Shown one piece after another: positions 14,899 to 24,436 of a stretch of DNA of 64,000 bases. The stretch spans positions 5,801,501 to 5,865,500 of the forward strand of contig NZ_CP087190.1 of the NCBI RefSeq assembly GCF_024749165.1, written 5' to 3'. Source of the DNA: Pseudomonas sp. B21-023 (GTDB lineage: Bacteria > Pseudomonadota > Gammaproteobacteria > Pseudomonadales > Pseudomonadaceae). The notes under the pieces were generated by a model that made no database searches, was not told where the DNA came from, and worked only from the letters and a program-made list of their open reading frames with translations. A program made the position numbers and the translations under genes. Positions within the stretch are counted from its first letter, which is position 1, and every line of letters begins with the position of its first letter.

Positions 14899-17768
14899 CC
14901 CAGGTCGGCGGTCGAACGCCCCAGCAGCGCCTTGAACGACGCGGCATCGACCGGCCGGCTGATCAGGTAGCCCTGCACCTCGTCACAGCCGTGCTCGCGC
15001 AGGAACTGCAGCTGCTCACGGGTTTCCACCCCTTCGGCCACCACCTTCAATTGCAGGCTCTGCGCCATGGCAATGATCGCCCGGGTGATGGCCGCGTCCT
15101 GCGTGCCTTCGAGCAGGCCGCGGATAAACGCCTGGTCGATCTTCACGTAATCGACCGGGAAACGCTTGAGGTAGCTCAGTGACGAATAACCGGTACCAAA
15201 ATCGTCGATGGCCAGCTTCACCCCCAGCGCGTGTAGCTGCTCGAAGGTGGCGATGATGTGCTCGACACTGTCCAGCAACTGGCTTTCGGTCAGTTCCAGC
15301 TCCAGCAGGTGCGGCGCCAGGCCGGACTCCTGCAGTACCTGACGCACCAGGCTGACCAGCTTGCCCTGGCGCAACTGGTACACCGACAGGTTGACCGAAA
15401 CACGCACTTCCAGGCCCTGGCGCAGCCACTCGCAGGCTTGCCAGCAGGCCTGGCGCAGCACGAACTCGCCCATGGGCGCGATCAACCCGGTTTCCTCCGC
15501 CAGACCGATGAACTCGCTGGGTGGCACCATGCCCCATTGCGGGTGCTGCCAGCGTACCAGGGCCTCGGCGGCGTGCAGCTGGCCGGTGCGCAGGCACAGC
15601 TTGGGCTGGTAGTAGACCAGCAGTTGGCCTTCGTCGATGGCCTTGCGCAACTGGTTCTCCAGTTGCAGGCGCTCCAAGGTGCTGGCACGCAGGCTCTCGG
15701 TATAGAACTGGAAGCTGTCGCCGCCCAGATGCTTGGCATGCTGCTTGGCCATGTCGGCCTGGCTGACCAGGGCATTGAGATCCAGGCTGGCGTCGGACAG
15801 CAAGCTGATGCCCACCGAGGCGCTGATCACCACCTCGTGCCCGCCCACACGCAGGGGCACGCGCAGTTTGTCCAGCAGCCGGGTGGTGACACGCACCAGG
15901 CTGGATAAGTTGGTATAGCCGTCGAACAGCACCGCGAACTCGTCGCCAGACAGGCGCGCCACGGTGTCGGCCTCGGGCACCGCGTTGGCCAGGCGCTGGG
16001 CCATCTTCTTGAGCAACTGGTCGGCCAGTTCATGGCCCAGGCTCTCGTTGAGCAGCTTGAAGCGGTCCAGGTCGACGTGCAGCAGCGCCAGGCTGCGGCC
16101 ATTCAGGCGCATGCGCTGCGCCGCCTCGTGCAGGCGCAGGCGGAACAACGCACGGTTGGCCAGGCCGGTGAGGTCGTCGTAATGTGCCAGGTAGCGCAGG
16201 CGCTCCTCAGATTCTCGGCGCGCCGACAGGTCGGTGAAGAAGCCGACGATATTGACGATGCGCCCCCGCACATCGCTCACGCTGTTGAGCTGCAACCATT
16301 GGGGGTAGAGTTCGCCGCTCTTGCGCGCCTCGACCAACTCACCCTGCCAGCGGCCCTGCTGGTCCAGCGCCTGATCAATGGCCTGGCTGTGGCGCCGGGC
16401 GTCACGGCTGCAGGGCAGCTCCAGGGCGTTGCGGCCTATCAGCTCGGCGCGGCCATAGCCAGTGACATCGCAGAAGGCCTGGTTGACCGCCAGCAGCTGG
16501 AAGTCGGCATCGAGAATGGCGATCCCCTCGCTGGCTGCCTCGAACACCGTCGCGGCCAGACGTTGCTGCTCCTCCTGCTCCTTCTGTACGGTGATATCAC
16601 GACGGGTGCCCAGCATGCGCAGGACCTTGCCCTGGGCATCGGATTCCACCGCCCGCCCACGGTCCTCGATCCAGCACCAGTGGCCCTGGGCATGGCGCAC
16701 CCGGTACTCGACCCGGTAGTCCTCGGTGCGCCCCTTGAGGTGTTCGACCAGCGTGCGCCGCAGCAGCGGCAGGTCATCGGGGTGCAGCCGCGGCTTGAGG
16801 TCGGCGCGCACCGAACGGACCTGCTCGGCGTCGAGGCCGAACAGGGCATGCAGTTGCGTGTGATGGACCTCGTCAGTCTCCAGGTTCCAATCCCACAGCC
16901 CCAGCTCGCTGGCCTGCAGGGCCAGGGCCAGGCGCTGCTCGCTCTTGCTCAGGGCCTGGTTGGCCAGGTCCAGTTCATGGCTGCGCTCGGCCACGCGCTG
17001 TTCAAGGCCGGCATGGGCCTGGCGCAGGTCGTCCTCGGCCTGGCGGCGCTGGGCGATTTCGGCGCTGAGCTTGCGGTTCAGCCCCTCGCTGTGGCGCTGG
17101 GCGCACTGCAGATGTTCGATCAGGGCCTGGTTCTGGAAGCGACGCAGCAAGCCACGCTCAATCAGGCGATTGACCTGCCAGGCCACCACCATCAGCGCCA
17201 CCAGCAGGATCAGCCCCAGCCACCCCCAGCCACGCTGGTGCCCGGCGTCATAGACGAAGAGAAACGCGATGGGCGGCAGCAGGCACGGCACCGCGAAGCT
17301 GAGGAACGCCGGTAGGCTGACCGCGTAGGCGACACTGGCCGACAACGCCGCCGCCCCGAGCAAGCCGAACACCCAGGCCTGCTGCACGAAGTTGTCCGCC
17401 GGCGCCAGGGCTATCACCGCACTGGCCAAGGTCAGTCCGCTGAACGCAGAACCGAGCAGGAACATCCGCCGCCAGACTGGTTTGGCCTGACGAACCGGTG
17501 TCGCCGATTCGAAGGCCGCCACCTGGATCACCCTCAGCACCACCAGTGCCAGCAGCCAGGCCATCCACACGCCAACCAGCAGATAGCGACCAGGGCCCCA
17601 CAGCAGCCAGGCGCTGAGCAGGCCGTTGAGCAGCATGAACAACGTGGGCAGCAGAGAGCCCTGGTAAAGCAGGCGAGTACGCTCGATCGACAGTTGGGTG
17701 GCGAATTGCCTGCGAACGCTCCGTGTCGTCTCCGGCGATGCTCCGATCGCCATGCAATCCTGGGTCAT
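14895..17768 (-). CDS. Membrane PAS-GGDEF-EAL protein, probable c-di-GMP phosphodiesterase
   Basis: About 957 residues. The N-terminus (about 20-220) has several hydrophobic segments forming a membrane sensor region, followed by a short coiled-coil-like stretch (LEQRVAERSHELDLANQALS), two PAS domains with PAC motifs, a GGDEF domain and an EAL domain. The GGDEF signature is degenerate (RLSGDEFAVL, S for the first G). The EAL part has AAEALVRWQHP, VSVNLSVYQL, LELTESQLLD, AIDDFGTGYSSLSYLKRF, VDYVKID and EGVETREQL, so all metal and catalytic residues seem present; net c-di-GMP hydrolysis is likely. Start ATG 17768 is chosen over a GTG at 17828. Its stop overlaps the zwf stop region by 4 bp, convergent. 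Confidence 0.88.
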   Translation of the reverse strand: MTQDCMAIGASPETTRSVRRQFATQLSIERTRLLYQGSLLPTLFMLLNGLLSAWLLWGPGRYLLVGVWMAWLLALVVLRVIQVAAFESATPVRQAKPVWRRMFLLGSAFSGLTLASAVIALAPADNFVQQAWVFGLLGAAALSASVAYAVSLPAFLSFAVPCLLPPIAFLFVYDAGHQRGWGWLGLILLVALMVVAWQVNRLIERGLLRRFQNQALIEHLQCAQRHSEGLNRKLSAEIAQRRQAEDDLRQAHAGLEQRVAERSHELDLANQALSKSEQRLALALQASELGLWDWNLETDEVHHTQLHALFGLDAEQVRSVRADLKPRLHPDDLPLLRRTLVEHLKGRTEDYRVEYRVRHAQGHWCWIEDRGRAVESDAQGKVLRMLGTRRDITVQKEQEEQQRLAATVFEAASEGIAILDADFQLLAVNQAFCDVTGYGRAELIGRNALELPCSRDARRHSQAIDQALDQQGRWQGELVEARKSGELYPQWLQLNSVSDVRGRIVNIVGFFTDLSARRESEERLRYLAHYDDLTGLANRALFRLRLHEAAQRMRLNGRSLALLHVDLDRFKLLNESLGHELADQLLKKMAQRLANAVPEADTVARLSGDEFAVLFDGYTNLSSLVRVTTRLLDKLRVPLRVGGHEVVISASVGISLLSDASLDLNALVSQADMAKQHAKHLGGDSFQFYTESLRASTLERLQLENQLRKAIDEGQLLVYYQPKLCLRTGQLHAAEALVRWQHPQWGMVPPSEFIGLAEETGLIAPMGEFVLRQACWQACEWLRQGLEVRVSVNLSVYQLRQGKLVSLVRQVLQESGLAPHLLELELTESQLLDSVEHIIATFEQLHALGVKLAIDDFGTGYSSLSYLKRFPVDYVKIDQAFIRGLLEGTQDAAITRAIIAMAQSLQLKVVAEGVETREQLQFLREHGCDEVQGYLISRPVDAASFKALLGRSTADLG

Positions 17769-18006
17769 ATGGCTGGATTCTTTTGAGTTCTTGTTATGGC
17801 TGACCACAAATGTGCAGGGAGAATACACAAGCGTCGCGTCAGACCAAACTGCTCTACGTCATGATTTGGAAAATGTCTTGTCCGTCCAGGTCTGACCGCT
17901 CAACCACGGGGCGCTGCCAGCAGCGCCGATGAACGGTAGATGGCCTGTGCGGTGATTTGCAGCGCGGGCGTTTGCCCCTGCCTGCGCGCGGCCATAGAAT
18001 GCCCGC

Positions 18007-20190
18007 ATGCATAATGACGACCTCTCCCTCCTGCTGAACTCCCTCAACGACGCCCAGCGCCAGGCCGTGGCGGCCTCCGTCGGGCGCCAACTGGTGCTGG
18101 CCGGCGCCGGCTCGGGCAAGACCCGCGTGCTGGTGCACCGTATCGCCTGGCTGATCCAGGTCGAACAGGCTTCGCCGCACTCGATCCTGTCGGTGACGTT
18201 CACCAACAAGGCCGCGGCGGAAATGCGCCAGCGTATCGAGCAACTGCTGGGCATCAATCCGGCCGGCATGTGGGTCGGCACGTTCCACGGCCTGGCCCAC
18301 CGGCTGTTGCGGGCGCACTGGCAGGAGGCAGGGCTGGCGCAGAACTTCCAGATCCTCGACAGCGACGACCAGCAGCGCCTGGTCAAGCGGGTGATCCGCG
18401 AAATGGGCCTGGACGAGCAGAAATGGCCCGCGCGCCAGGTGCAGTGGTTCATCAATGGCCAGAAGGACGAGGGCCTGCGCCCGCGGCATATCCAGGCCAG
18501 CGGCGACCTGTTCCTGGCCACCATGCGCGACATCTATGTCGCCTATGAACAGGCTTGCGACCGCGCCGGGGTCATCGATTTCTCCGAACTGCTGCTGCGC
18601 GCCCTCGACCTGTGGCGCGACCAACCGGACCTGCTCAGGCATTACCAGCGCCGCTTCCACCACCTGCTGGTGGACGAGTTCCAGGACACCAACGCCGTGC
18701 AGTACGCCTGGCTGCGCCTGCTGGCCTCCGGTGGCGACAGCCTGATGGCGGTGGGTGACGACGATCAGTCGATCTACGGCTGGCGCGGCGCCAAGATCGA
18801 GAACATCCACCAGTACACCGCCGACTTCCCCGACGCCGAGTTGATCCGCCTGGAGCAGAACTACCGTTCCACCGGCGGCATCCTCAAGGCGGCCAACGCC
18901 CTGATCGCCAACAATAGCGGCCGTCTGGGCAAGGAACTGTGGACCGACATGGGCGAGGGCGAACCCCTAACGCTCTACGCTGCGTACAACGAGCACGACG
19001 AAGCGCGCTACGTGGTAGAGACCATCGAAAGCCTCATCAAGCAGGGCAACGCTCGCGACGAGATCGCCATCCTCTACCGTTCCAACGCCCAGTCGCGGGT
19101 GCTGGAAGAGGCCCTGCTGCGCGAACGCATCCCCTACCGCATCTATGGCGGCCAGCGCTTCTTCGAACGCGCCGAGATCAAGAACGCCATGGCCTACCTG
19201 CGTCTGCTCGAGGGCCGCGGCAACGACGCGGCGCTGGAGCGGGTGATCAACGTGCCGCCACGCGGCATCGGCGAGAAGACCGTCGAGGCCATCCGCGAAC
19301 ACGCCCGCCACAGCCAGCTGTCGATGTGGGACGCCATGTGCCAGCTGCTGGCTGCCAAGGCCCTCAAGGGCCGCGCCGCCAGTGCGCTGGGTGCCTTCAT
19401 CGAGCTGCTCGAGAACCTCGCCGCCAAGGTGCTGGACATGCCACTGCACCTGATGACCCAGACCGTCATCGAACAGTCCGGCCTGATCATCTACCACCAG
19501 GAAGAAAAGGGCGAGAAAGGCCAGGCCCGGGTGGAAAACCTTGAGGAACTGGTCAGCGCGGCGCGCAACTTCGAGACCAGCGACGACGACGCCGACCTGT
19601 CGCCACTGTCGGCGTTCCTCGGCCATGCCTCGCTGGAGGCCGGGGACACCCAGGCCGACGAGCACGAGGACAGCATCCAGCTGATGACCCTGCACAGCGC
19701 CAAGGGCCTGGAGTTCCCCTACGTGTTCCTGGTGGGCATGGAGGAAGGCCTGTTCCCGCACAAGATGAGCCTCGAAGAACCCGGCCGCCTCGAAGAAGAA
19801 CGGCGCCTGGCCTACGTGGGCATCACCCGGGCCATGCGCCAGCTGTTCATGACCTACGCCGAAACCCGTCGCCTGTACGGCAGCGAAACCTACAACAAGG
19901 TGTCGCGTTTCGTCCGGGAGATTCCGGCCGGGCTGGTGCAGGAAGTGCGCCTGTCGAATACCGTCAGCCGCCCGTTCGGCGGCGCCAAGACGCCCGCGAG
20001 CAGCCTGTTCGCCAACGCCAGCATCCCGCAGACCGCCTTCAGCCTTGGCCAGCGGGTGCAGCATGCGGTGTTCGGCGAAGGCGTGATCCTCAACTTCGAG
20101 GGCTCCGGTGCCCAGGCGCGGGTGCAGGTGAACTTCTCCGAAGGCAGCAAATGGCTGATGCTTGGATACGCCAAGCTGGAAGCCATCTGA
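18007..20190 (+). CDS. uvrD: DNA helicase II
   Basis: A 727-residue superfamily I 3'-5' helicase for nucleotide excision and mismatch repair. Helicase motifs: Walker A GAGSGKT (33-39), FTNKAAAEMRQRIEQLL, DEFQDTNAVQY, GDDDQSIYGWRGA, and later TLHSAKGLEFPYVFLVGMEEG and YVGITRAM. The C-terminal GQRVQHAVFGEGVILNFEG segment is the Tudor-like RNA-polymerase-interacting domain of UvrD and separates it from Rep and PcrA-like Rep paralogues. Length is normal for pseudomonad UvrD. Confidence 0.95.
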   Translation: MHNDDLSLLLNSLNDAQRQAVAASVGRQLVLAGAGSGKTRVLVHRIAWLIQVEQASPHSILSVTFTNKAAAEMRQRIEQLLGINPAGMWVGTFHGLAHRLLRAHWQEAGLAQNFQILDSDDQQRLVKRVIREMGLDEQKWPARQVQWFINGQKDEGLRPRHIQASGDLFLATMRDIYVAYEQACDRAGVIDFSELLLRALDLWRDQPDLLRHYQRRFHHLLVDEFQDTNAVQYAWLRLLASGGDSLMAVGDDDQSIYGWRGAKIENIHQYTADFPDAELIRLEQNYRSTGGILKAANALIANNSGRLGKELWTDMGEGEPLTLYAAYNEHDEARYVVETIESLIKQGNARDEIAILYRSNAQSRVLEEALLRERIPYRIYGGQRFFERAEIKNAMAYLRLLEGRGNDAALERVINVPPRGIGEKTVEAIREHARHSQLSMWDAMCQLLAAKALKGRAASALGAFIELLENLAAKVLDMPLHLMTQTVIEQSGLIIYHQEEKGEKGQARVENLEELVSAARNFETSDDDADLSPLSAFLGHASLEAGDTQADEHEDSIQLMTLHSAKGLEFPYVFLVGMEEGLFPHKMSLEEPGRLEEERRLAYVGITRAMRQLFMTYAETRRLYGSETYNKVSRFVREIPAGLVQEVRLSNTVSRPFGGAKTPASSLFANASIPQTAFSLGQRVQHAVFGEGVILNFEGSGAQARVQVNFSEGSKWLMLGYAKLEAI

Positions 20191-20195
20191 GCCCA

Positions 20196-20217
20196 ATCGC
20201 GGGGCTTGCCCCGCGAT
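20196..20217. repeat. Hairpin after uvrD (REP-like)
   Basis: ATCGCGGGGC and GCCCCGCGAT (20196-20205, 20208-20217) form a 10-bp stem immediately after the uvrD stop codon. The sequence is REP-like; there is no T-tract, so termination is possible but unproven. Confidence 0.6.
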
Positions 20218-20351
20218 GACCTTTCATACAACGCCCGTCCGCATTCCCGACTATCAGGCAAAAGCTCGAAACATGTTGTCGCTGGCTATGTCTGCCGGTT
20301 CATGTGCACCATGACGCGCGTGCAATCCACACAAACGGGAATCCCCAACTT

Positions 20352-21200
20352 ATGCAACGTTTTCTTAGCATCGCTCTGGCGCTCTGCGTCGGCCTGACGC
20401 TGAGCCTCGACGCCAACGCCAAGCGCTTCGGTGGCGGCAAGAGCTCGGGCTCCGCCCCTATCCACCAGACCCGCCAGGCAACCCCGACCACCCCTGCCGC
20501 CGCCCCAACCGCGCCAGGCCGCGCACCCGCTGCCGCCAGCGGCGCCTCGCGCTGGCTCGGTCCACTGGCCGGCCTCGCCGCCGGTGGCCTGCTGGCCTCC
20601 ATGTTCATGGGCGACGGCTTCGATGGCATGCAGATCCTCGACTTCCTGATCATGGGCCTGATCGCCTTCCTGGTCTTCCGCTTCATCGCCGCGCGACGCC
20701 GCCAGCAGCAGCCGCAACACGCTGCCGCCGGCCATGCCCCGTACCAGCGTGAAGCGCAGCCGCAGGCCGCCCCGCAGACGATCTTCGGCGGTGCCGCCGC
20801 ACCGGTTGCCGCGCCTACGATCAACGCCCCAGCCTGGTTCAACGAAGCCAGCTTCCTGGCCGCCGCCCGTTCGCACTTCCAGTCGCTGCAGCAGCACTGG
20901 GACGCCAACGAGATGGACAAGATCGCCGAGTTCGTCACCCCGCAGATGCTCGAGTTCCTCAAGCGTGAGCGCGCGGAACAAGGTGAAGGCTTCCAGTCCA
21001 CCTACATCGACGACCTCGATGTGCAACTGGACGGCGTAGACGACCGCGCCGACCAGACCGACGCCACCCTTACCTTCCGTGGCGTGTCGAAGACTTCGCG
21101 CTTCGACCAGGGCGAAGCGTTCAGCGAAAGCTGGCACATGGTTCGCGCCCAGGGCGAAAACCAGCCTTGGCTGCTGGCCGGTATCCGCCAAAACGGTTAA
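20352..21200 (+). CDS. Tim44-like domain protein, membrane-anchored
   Basis: A 282-residue protein. It begins with a signal peptide or anchor (MQRFLSIALALCVGLTLSL, ANAKRFGGGKSSG), then a Pro/Ala-rich linker (about 35-65), two hydrophobic stretches (WLGPLAGLAAGGLLASMFM and MQILDFLIMGLIAFLVFRFI, about 72-120), and a C-terminal Tim44-like domain (about 160-280) starting WFNEASFLAAARSHFQSLQQ. Bacterial Tim44-like proteins are inner-membrane or periplasm-facing proteins of mostly unknown function. Start ATG 20352 is chosen because it gives the signal peptide; the frame extends 48 bp upstream. A strong terminator follows. Confidence 0.88.
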   Translation: MQRFLSIALALCVGLTLSLDANAKRFGGGKSSGSAPIHQTRQATPTTPAAAPTAPGRAPAAASGASRWLGPLAGLAAGGLLASMFMGDGFDGMQILDFLIMGLIAFLVFRFIAARRRQQQPQHAAAGHAPYQREAQPQAAPQTIFGGAAAPVAAPTINAPAWFNEASFLAAARSHFQSLQQHWDANEMDKIAEFVTPQMLEFLKRERAEQGEGFQSTYIDDLDVQLDGVDDRADQTDATLTFRGVSKTSRFDQGEAFSESWHMVRAQGENQPWLLAGIRQNG

Positions 21201-21215
21201 CCGTCGCACGTTGCA

Positions 21216-21245
21216 GAAAAAACCCCGGGCCTGTCCCGGGGTTTT
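21216..21245 (+). terminator. Rho-independent terminator of the Tim44-like gene
   Basis: Stem CCCCGGG, loop CCTGT, CCCGGGG followed by TTTTT, 23 bp after the stop codon. The flanking A-run makes the stem extendable. Confidence 0.93.
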
Positions 21246-21313
21246 TGCTTTTGCCAGAGCGGCCTACTAGGGTATAACGCGCAGCGTTGTCATAAGGTCA
21301 GAGGATGTGAACC

Positions 21314-21721
21314 GTGGAAGAAGTGATCGAACAACTCCGTGAAGCCAACGAGCCGGTACCGGTGCCGCTGGAACTGCCGGACGAGGATCAGCTGGTCGAA
21401 ATCGAGGAAGAGCTGTTCATCAATATCCCCTTCGTGTTCAAGGAATACCTGCTGACCGTCAGTGACGTGGTGTACGGCAGCCTCGAGCCGGTGACCGTGA
21501 CCGACCCGCAATCCCACACCTACCTGCCGGAGGTGGCGGCCAATGCCTGGGACGCCGGCGTGCCCCGCGACCTCATCCCGATCTGCCAGGACGGAGACGA
21601 TTTCTACTGCGTTGAAGAGGACGGCACCGTGGTGCTGTGGTCCGGTGAAGAGGAAATCGTCACCGAGGAAAGCTGGGAATCGGTCTGGCACTGGGCGCGG
21701 GATGTCTGGCTGGAAAGCTGA
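21314..21721 (+). CDS. SMI1/KNR4-family protein
   Basis: A 135-residue acidic protein of the SMI1/KNR4 (SUKH) fold: LPDEDQLVEIEEELFINIP and FVFKEYLLTVSDVVYGSLEP near the start, VPRDLIPICQDGDDFYCVEE and DGTVVLWS later. Members serve as immunity proteins against contact-dependent toxins or have unknown housekeeping roles. No toxin gene is adjacent, and this stand-alone form next to the CPA2 antiporter is common in Pseudomonas chromosomes, so a housekeeping role is more likely. GTG start with AGAGGA 9 bp upstream. Confidence 0.85.
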   Translation: MEEVIEQLREANEPVPVPLELPDEDQLVEIEEELFINIPFVFKEYLLTVSDVVYGSLEPVTVTDPQSHTYLPEVAANAWDAGVPRDLIPICQDGDDFYCVEEDGTVVLWSGEEEIVTEESWESVWHWARDVWLES

Positions 21722-21864
21722 ATGAGAAATACCCGCACAAAGTGATGGCTTATAGCTACCAATCACTCGTAGAATCGCCAGGCTCTCTGCGCCTGGCGAC
21801 ACTGCTACCGCTCCATCCCCTCGGACGACGGTGAAATCTTGCGCAGAAAGCGTTAACCGCTCCC

Positions 21865-23625
21865 TCAGTGCGAATGATCGCGGCTGTTCTCCAACGTCTC
21901 CAGCAACGCCACCTGCATTCGCGTATGCACACGGATCAGCCAGCGCCACAGCAGCGCCACCACCACCGCCGCCACTACCCCGATGATCAGCAGCAGTTCG
22001 CTGGTCGGCAGAATGCTCGCCGACAAGGCTGACAGCAGCAGGAAGATCACCAGCAGTGACAACAACGGTATCACCTCGGCAATTACCCGCCGTACACGCT
22101 GGGTATGCCGCCCCGCCATCTCGGGTTTGACCCCCATCTCCGCCAGCAGCATCGACAGCGCCTTGAGCTTGCGATAGGCGGCGATCAGGAACGGCAGCGA
22201 CAGCAGCAGCGCCGCGCCCCAGATCAGGGCCTTCTGCTGACCGGCATCCGTCACCCATTCGCTCAACCAGGCGCCGATACGCCCGGCAAAGTAGCCGCCA
22301 CTGAAGAAGATCGCGATCACCAGCGCCAGGTTAACCCCCACCTGCAACAAGATGCGCCGGATCATCGCCGCCAGCATGGCCCCCTCGCCTTGGGGCTGAA
22401 TACTGCGCAACCACTCGCCGTACAGTGAAAGCACCCGTGCCAGACGGCTTGGTACTACCTTGCCCAGCTTGATCGACAACGGGTCGGCGGCGCGAATCAG
22501 GTAGGGTGTGAGCAAGGTGGTGATGGCCGAGACAGCCACCGCGACCGGGTAGAGGAAGTCGCTGGTGACCTGCAGGGTCATGCCCAGGGCGGCGATGATG
22601 AAGGAGAATTCACCGATCTGCGAAAGCCCCATCCCCACACGCAGTGAAGTGCGCCCATCATTGCCAGCAATGAAGGCCCCCATGCCGCAGGAGAGCATCT
22701 TGCCCAGCACCACCGCCAGGGTGATGACCACGATCGGCCAGGCGTACTCGAGCAGGATCGACGGGTCGATCATCAGGCCGATGGCCACGAAGAAGATGGC
22801 ACTGAACAAGTCGCGCACCGGCTCGATCAGGCGCTCGATCTTCAGCAGCTCACGGGACTCGGCCATGATCGCGCCGATCAGGAAGGCACCCAGCACCATG
22901 CTGTACTCAAGCTTGACCACCAGCAGGCAGAAGCCGAAACACAGGCCTAGCACGGTAATCAGCAGCATCTCGTTGCTTTCGAACTTCGCCACGTAGGCCA
23001 ACAACCGCGGCACCAGCAGGATGCCGATGACCAGCGCGACGATCATGAACAGCGACAACTTGCCCACGGTCGAGAACACCTCGCCAGAGCTTACCGTGCC
23101 ACTGACGGCTATGCCCGACAGCAGCGCGATGATACCGATGCCGAGAATGTCCTCGACGATCAGCACGCCGAAGATCAGTTGGGCAAAGCGCTCGTTCTTC
23201 ATTTTCAGGTCGTTGAGCGCCTTGACGATGATGGTGGTCGAGGAAATCGCCAGGATCGCCCCGAGGAACAGCGAATCCATGGTGTTCCAGCCAAACCAGC
23301 GACCTATCTCGAAACCGATCCAGATCATCAGGACGATTTCCAGGAAGGCGGCGATGAATGCCGTGGCGCCGACCTTGAACAGCTTGCGCAGGCTGAACTC
23401 CAGGCCCAGGCAGAACATCAGGAAGATCACCCCCAGTTCGGCCAGGGTCTTGATCGTGTCTTCGTCGTGGATCAGCCCGAACGGCGGCGTGTGCGGCCCG
23501 ATGATGAAGCCGGCGACGATGTAGCCCAGCACCACTGGCTGCTTGAAGCGATGAAAGAGAATGGTGACCACCCCGGCAACCAGCATGATCACCGCCAGAT
23601 CCTGGATGAAGCTGATGGCATGCAT
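21865..23625 (-). CDS. CPA2-family cation:proton antiporter (Kef/YbaL type)
   Basis: A 586-residue inner-membrane protein with about 12 N-terminal transmembrane segments of the Na+/H+ exchanger fold (VVLGYIVAGFIIGPHTPPFG, LGVIFLMFCLGLEFSLRKL, AILAISSTTIIVKALNDL, LIFGVLIVEDILGIGIIALL with the ion-binding acidic pair region, MGLSQIGEFSFIIAALGMTL). The C-terminal ~190 residues contain three or four further helices but no TrkA-N nucleotide-binding domain, unlike KefB/KefC. It probably exchanges K+ or Na+ for protons. It is divergent from the thioesterase gene by 274 bp. Confidence 0.88.
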   Translation of the reverse strand: MHAISFIQDLAVIMLVAGVVTILFHRFKQPVVLGYIVAGFIIGPHTPPFGLIHDEDTIKTLAELGVIFLMFCLGLEFSLRKLFKVGATAFIAAFLEIVLMIWIGFEIGRWFGWNTMDSLFLGAILAISSTTIIVKALNDLKMKNERFAQLIFGVLIVEDILGIGIIALLSGIAVSGTVSSGEVFSTVGKLSLFMIVALVIGILLVPRLLAYVAKFESNEMLLITVLGLCFGFCLLVVKLEYSMVLGAFLIGAIMAESRELLKIERLIEPVRDLFSAIFFVAIGLMIDPSILLEYAWPIVVITLAVVLGKMLSCGMGAFIAGNDGRTSLRVGMGLSQIGEFSFIIAALGMTLQVTSDFLYPVAVAVSAITTLLTPYLIRAADPLSIKLGKVVPSRLARVLSLYGEWLRSIQPQGEGAMLAAMIRRILLQVGVNLALVIAIFFSGGYFAGRIGAWLSEWVTDAGQQKALIWGAALLLSLPFLIAAYRKLKALSMLLAEMGVKPEMAGRHTQRVRRVIAEVIPLLSLLVIFLLLSALSASILPTSELLLIIGVVAAVVVALLWRWLIRVHTRMQVALLETLENSRDHSH

Positions 23626-23899
23626 GGCGTGTTACTCCTTGTTTTCGATGCTGGGGCTAACCGCTCCTCTACCGGTAAGACCCTGGGCGCGGAGCGGGCA
23701 CATACTGTTGTGATTGACGCAAAAGCCCACGTTGCATGGGCGTCGTCAGGTTAACATCGCGCCTTGCCGCAAATTGCCAATGCAATATGCAGAAACAGAT
23801 CGGCAGATTCGACACCGCCGATGGCAATATTGGCGTGACGATGGAGCGTCAGCCGACGTCCCGTACCAGGATGGGAAACCTCAAAGAGGGGAAACAGAA

Positions 23900-24436
23900 G
23901 TGTCTGCAGATACCCGCCCCGATACCGTGCAAATTCACCGTGAGCTCTCTATGGAACCTGGAAACGCCCAGCTGACCATGACCGTCCTGATGACACCGGA
24001 CATGGCCAATTTCTCTGGCAACGTACACGGCGGCACCCTGCTCAAGTACCTCGACGAAGTCGCCTATGCCTGCGCCAGCCGCTATGCCGGCACCTATGTG
24101 GTGACCCTGTCGGTGGACCAGGTGATCTTCCGCGAACCTGTGCATGTCGGCGAACTGGTGACCTTCTTGGCCTCGGTCAACTACACCGGCAATACCTCGA
24201 TGGAGGTGGGCATCAAGGTTGTCACCGAGAATATCCGCGAGCGCTCGGTGCGCCACTCCAACAGTTGCTTCTTCACCATGGTCGCGGTGGACGACGACCG
24301 TCGTCCGGTGAAGGTGCCACCGCGCCAGCCGCAGAGCAGCGAGGAGAAGCGCCGCTTCCTGCAAGGCCAGCAGCGCCGCCAGATCCGCCAGGAGCTGGAG
24401 CAGCGCTACCAGAACCTCAAGACCGACGCGATCTAG
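23900..24436 (+). CDS. Acyl-CoA thioesterase (YciA/ACOT hotdog family)
   Basis: A 178-residue hotdog-fold acyl-CoA thioesterase: MTVLMTPDMANFSGNVHGGT and LLKYLDEVAYACASRYAG contain the family's conserved HGG and Asp, followed by FREPVHVGELVTFLASVNYTG. It would hydrolyse acyl-CoAs in the cytoplasm. The frame is open upstream, but GTG 23900 has AGAGGGGA before it; ATG 23951 is the other possible start. The Arg/Gln-rich C-terminal tail (about 145-178) is common in pseudomonad members. Its stop overlaps the convergent pdxY stop by 4 bp. Confidence 0.88.
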   Translation: MSADTRPDTVQIHRELSMEPGNAQLTMTVLMTPDMANFSGNVHGGTLLKYLDEVAYACASRYAGTYVVTLSVDQVIFREPVHVGELVTFLASVNYTGNTSMEVGIKVVTENIRERSVRHSNSCFFTMVAVDDDRRPVKVPPRQPQSSEEKRRFLQGQQRRQIRQELEQRYQNLKTDAI

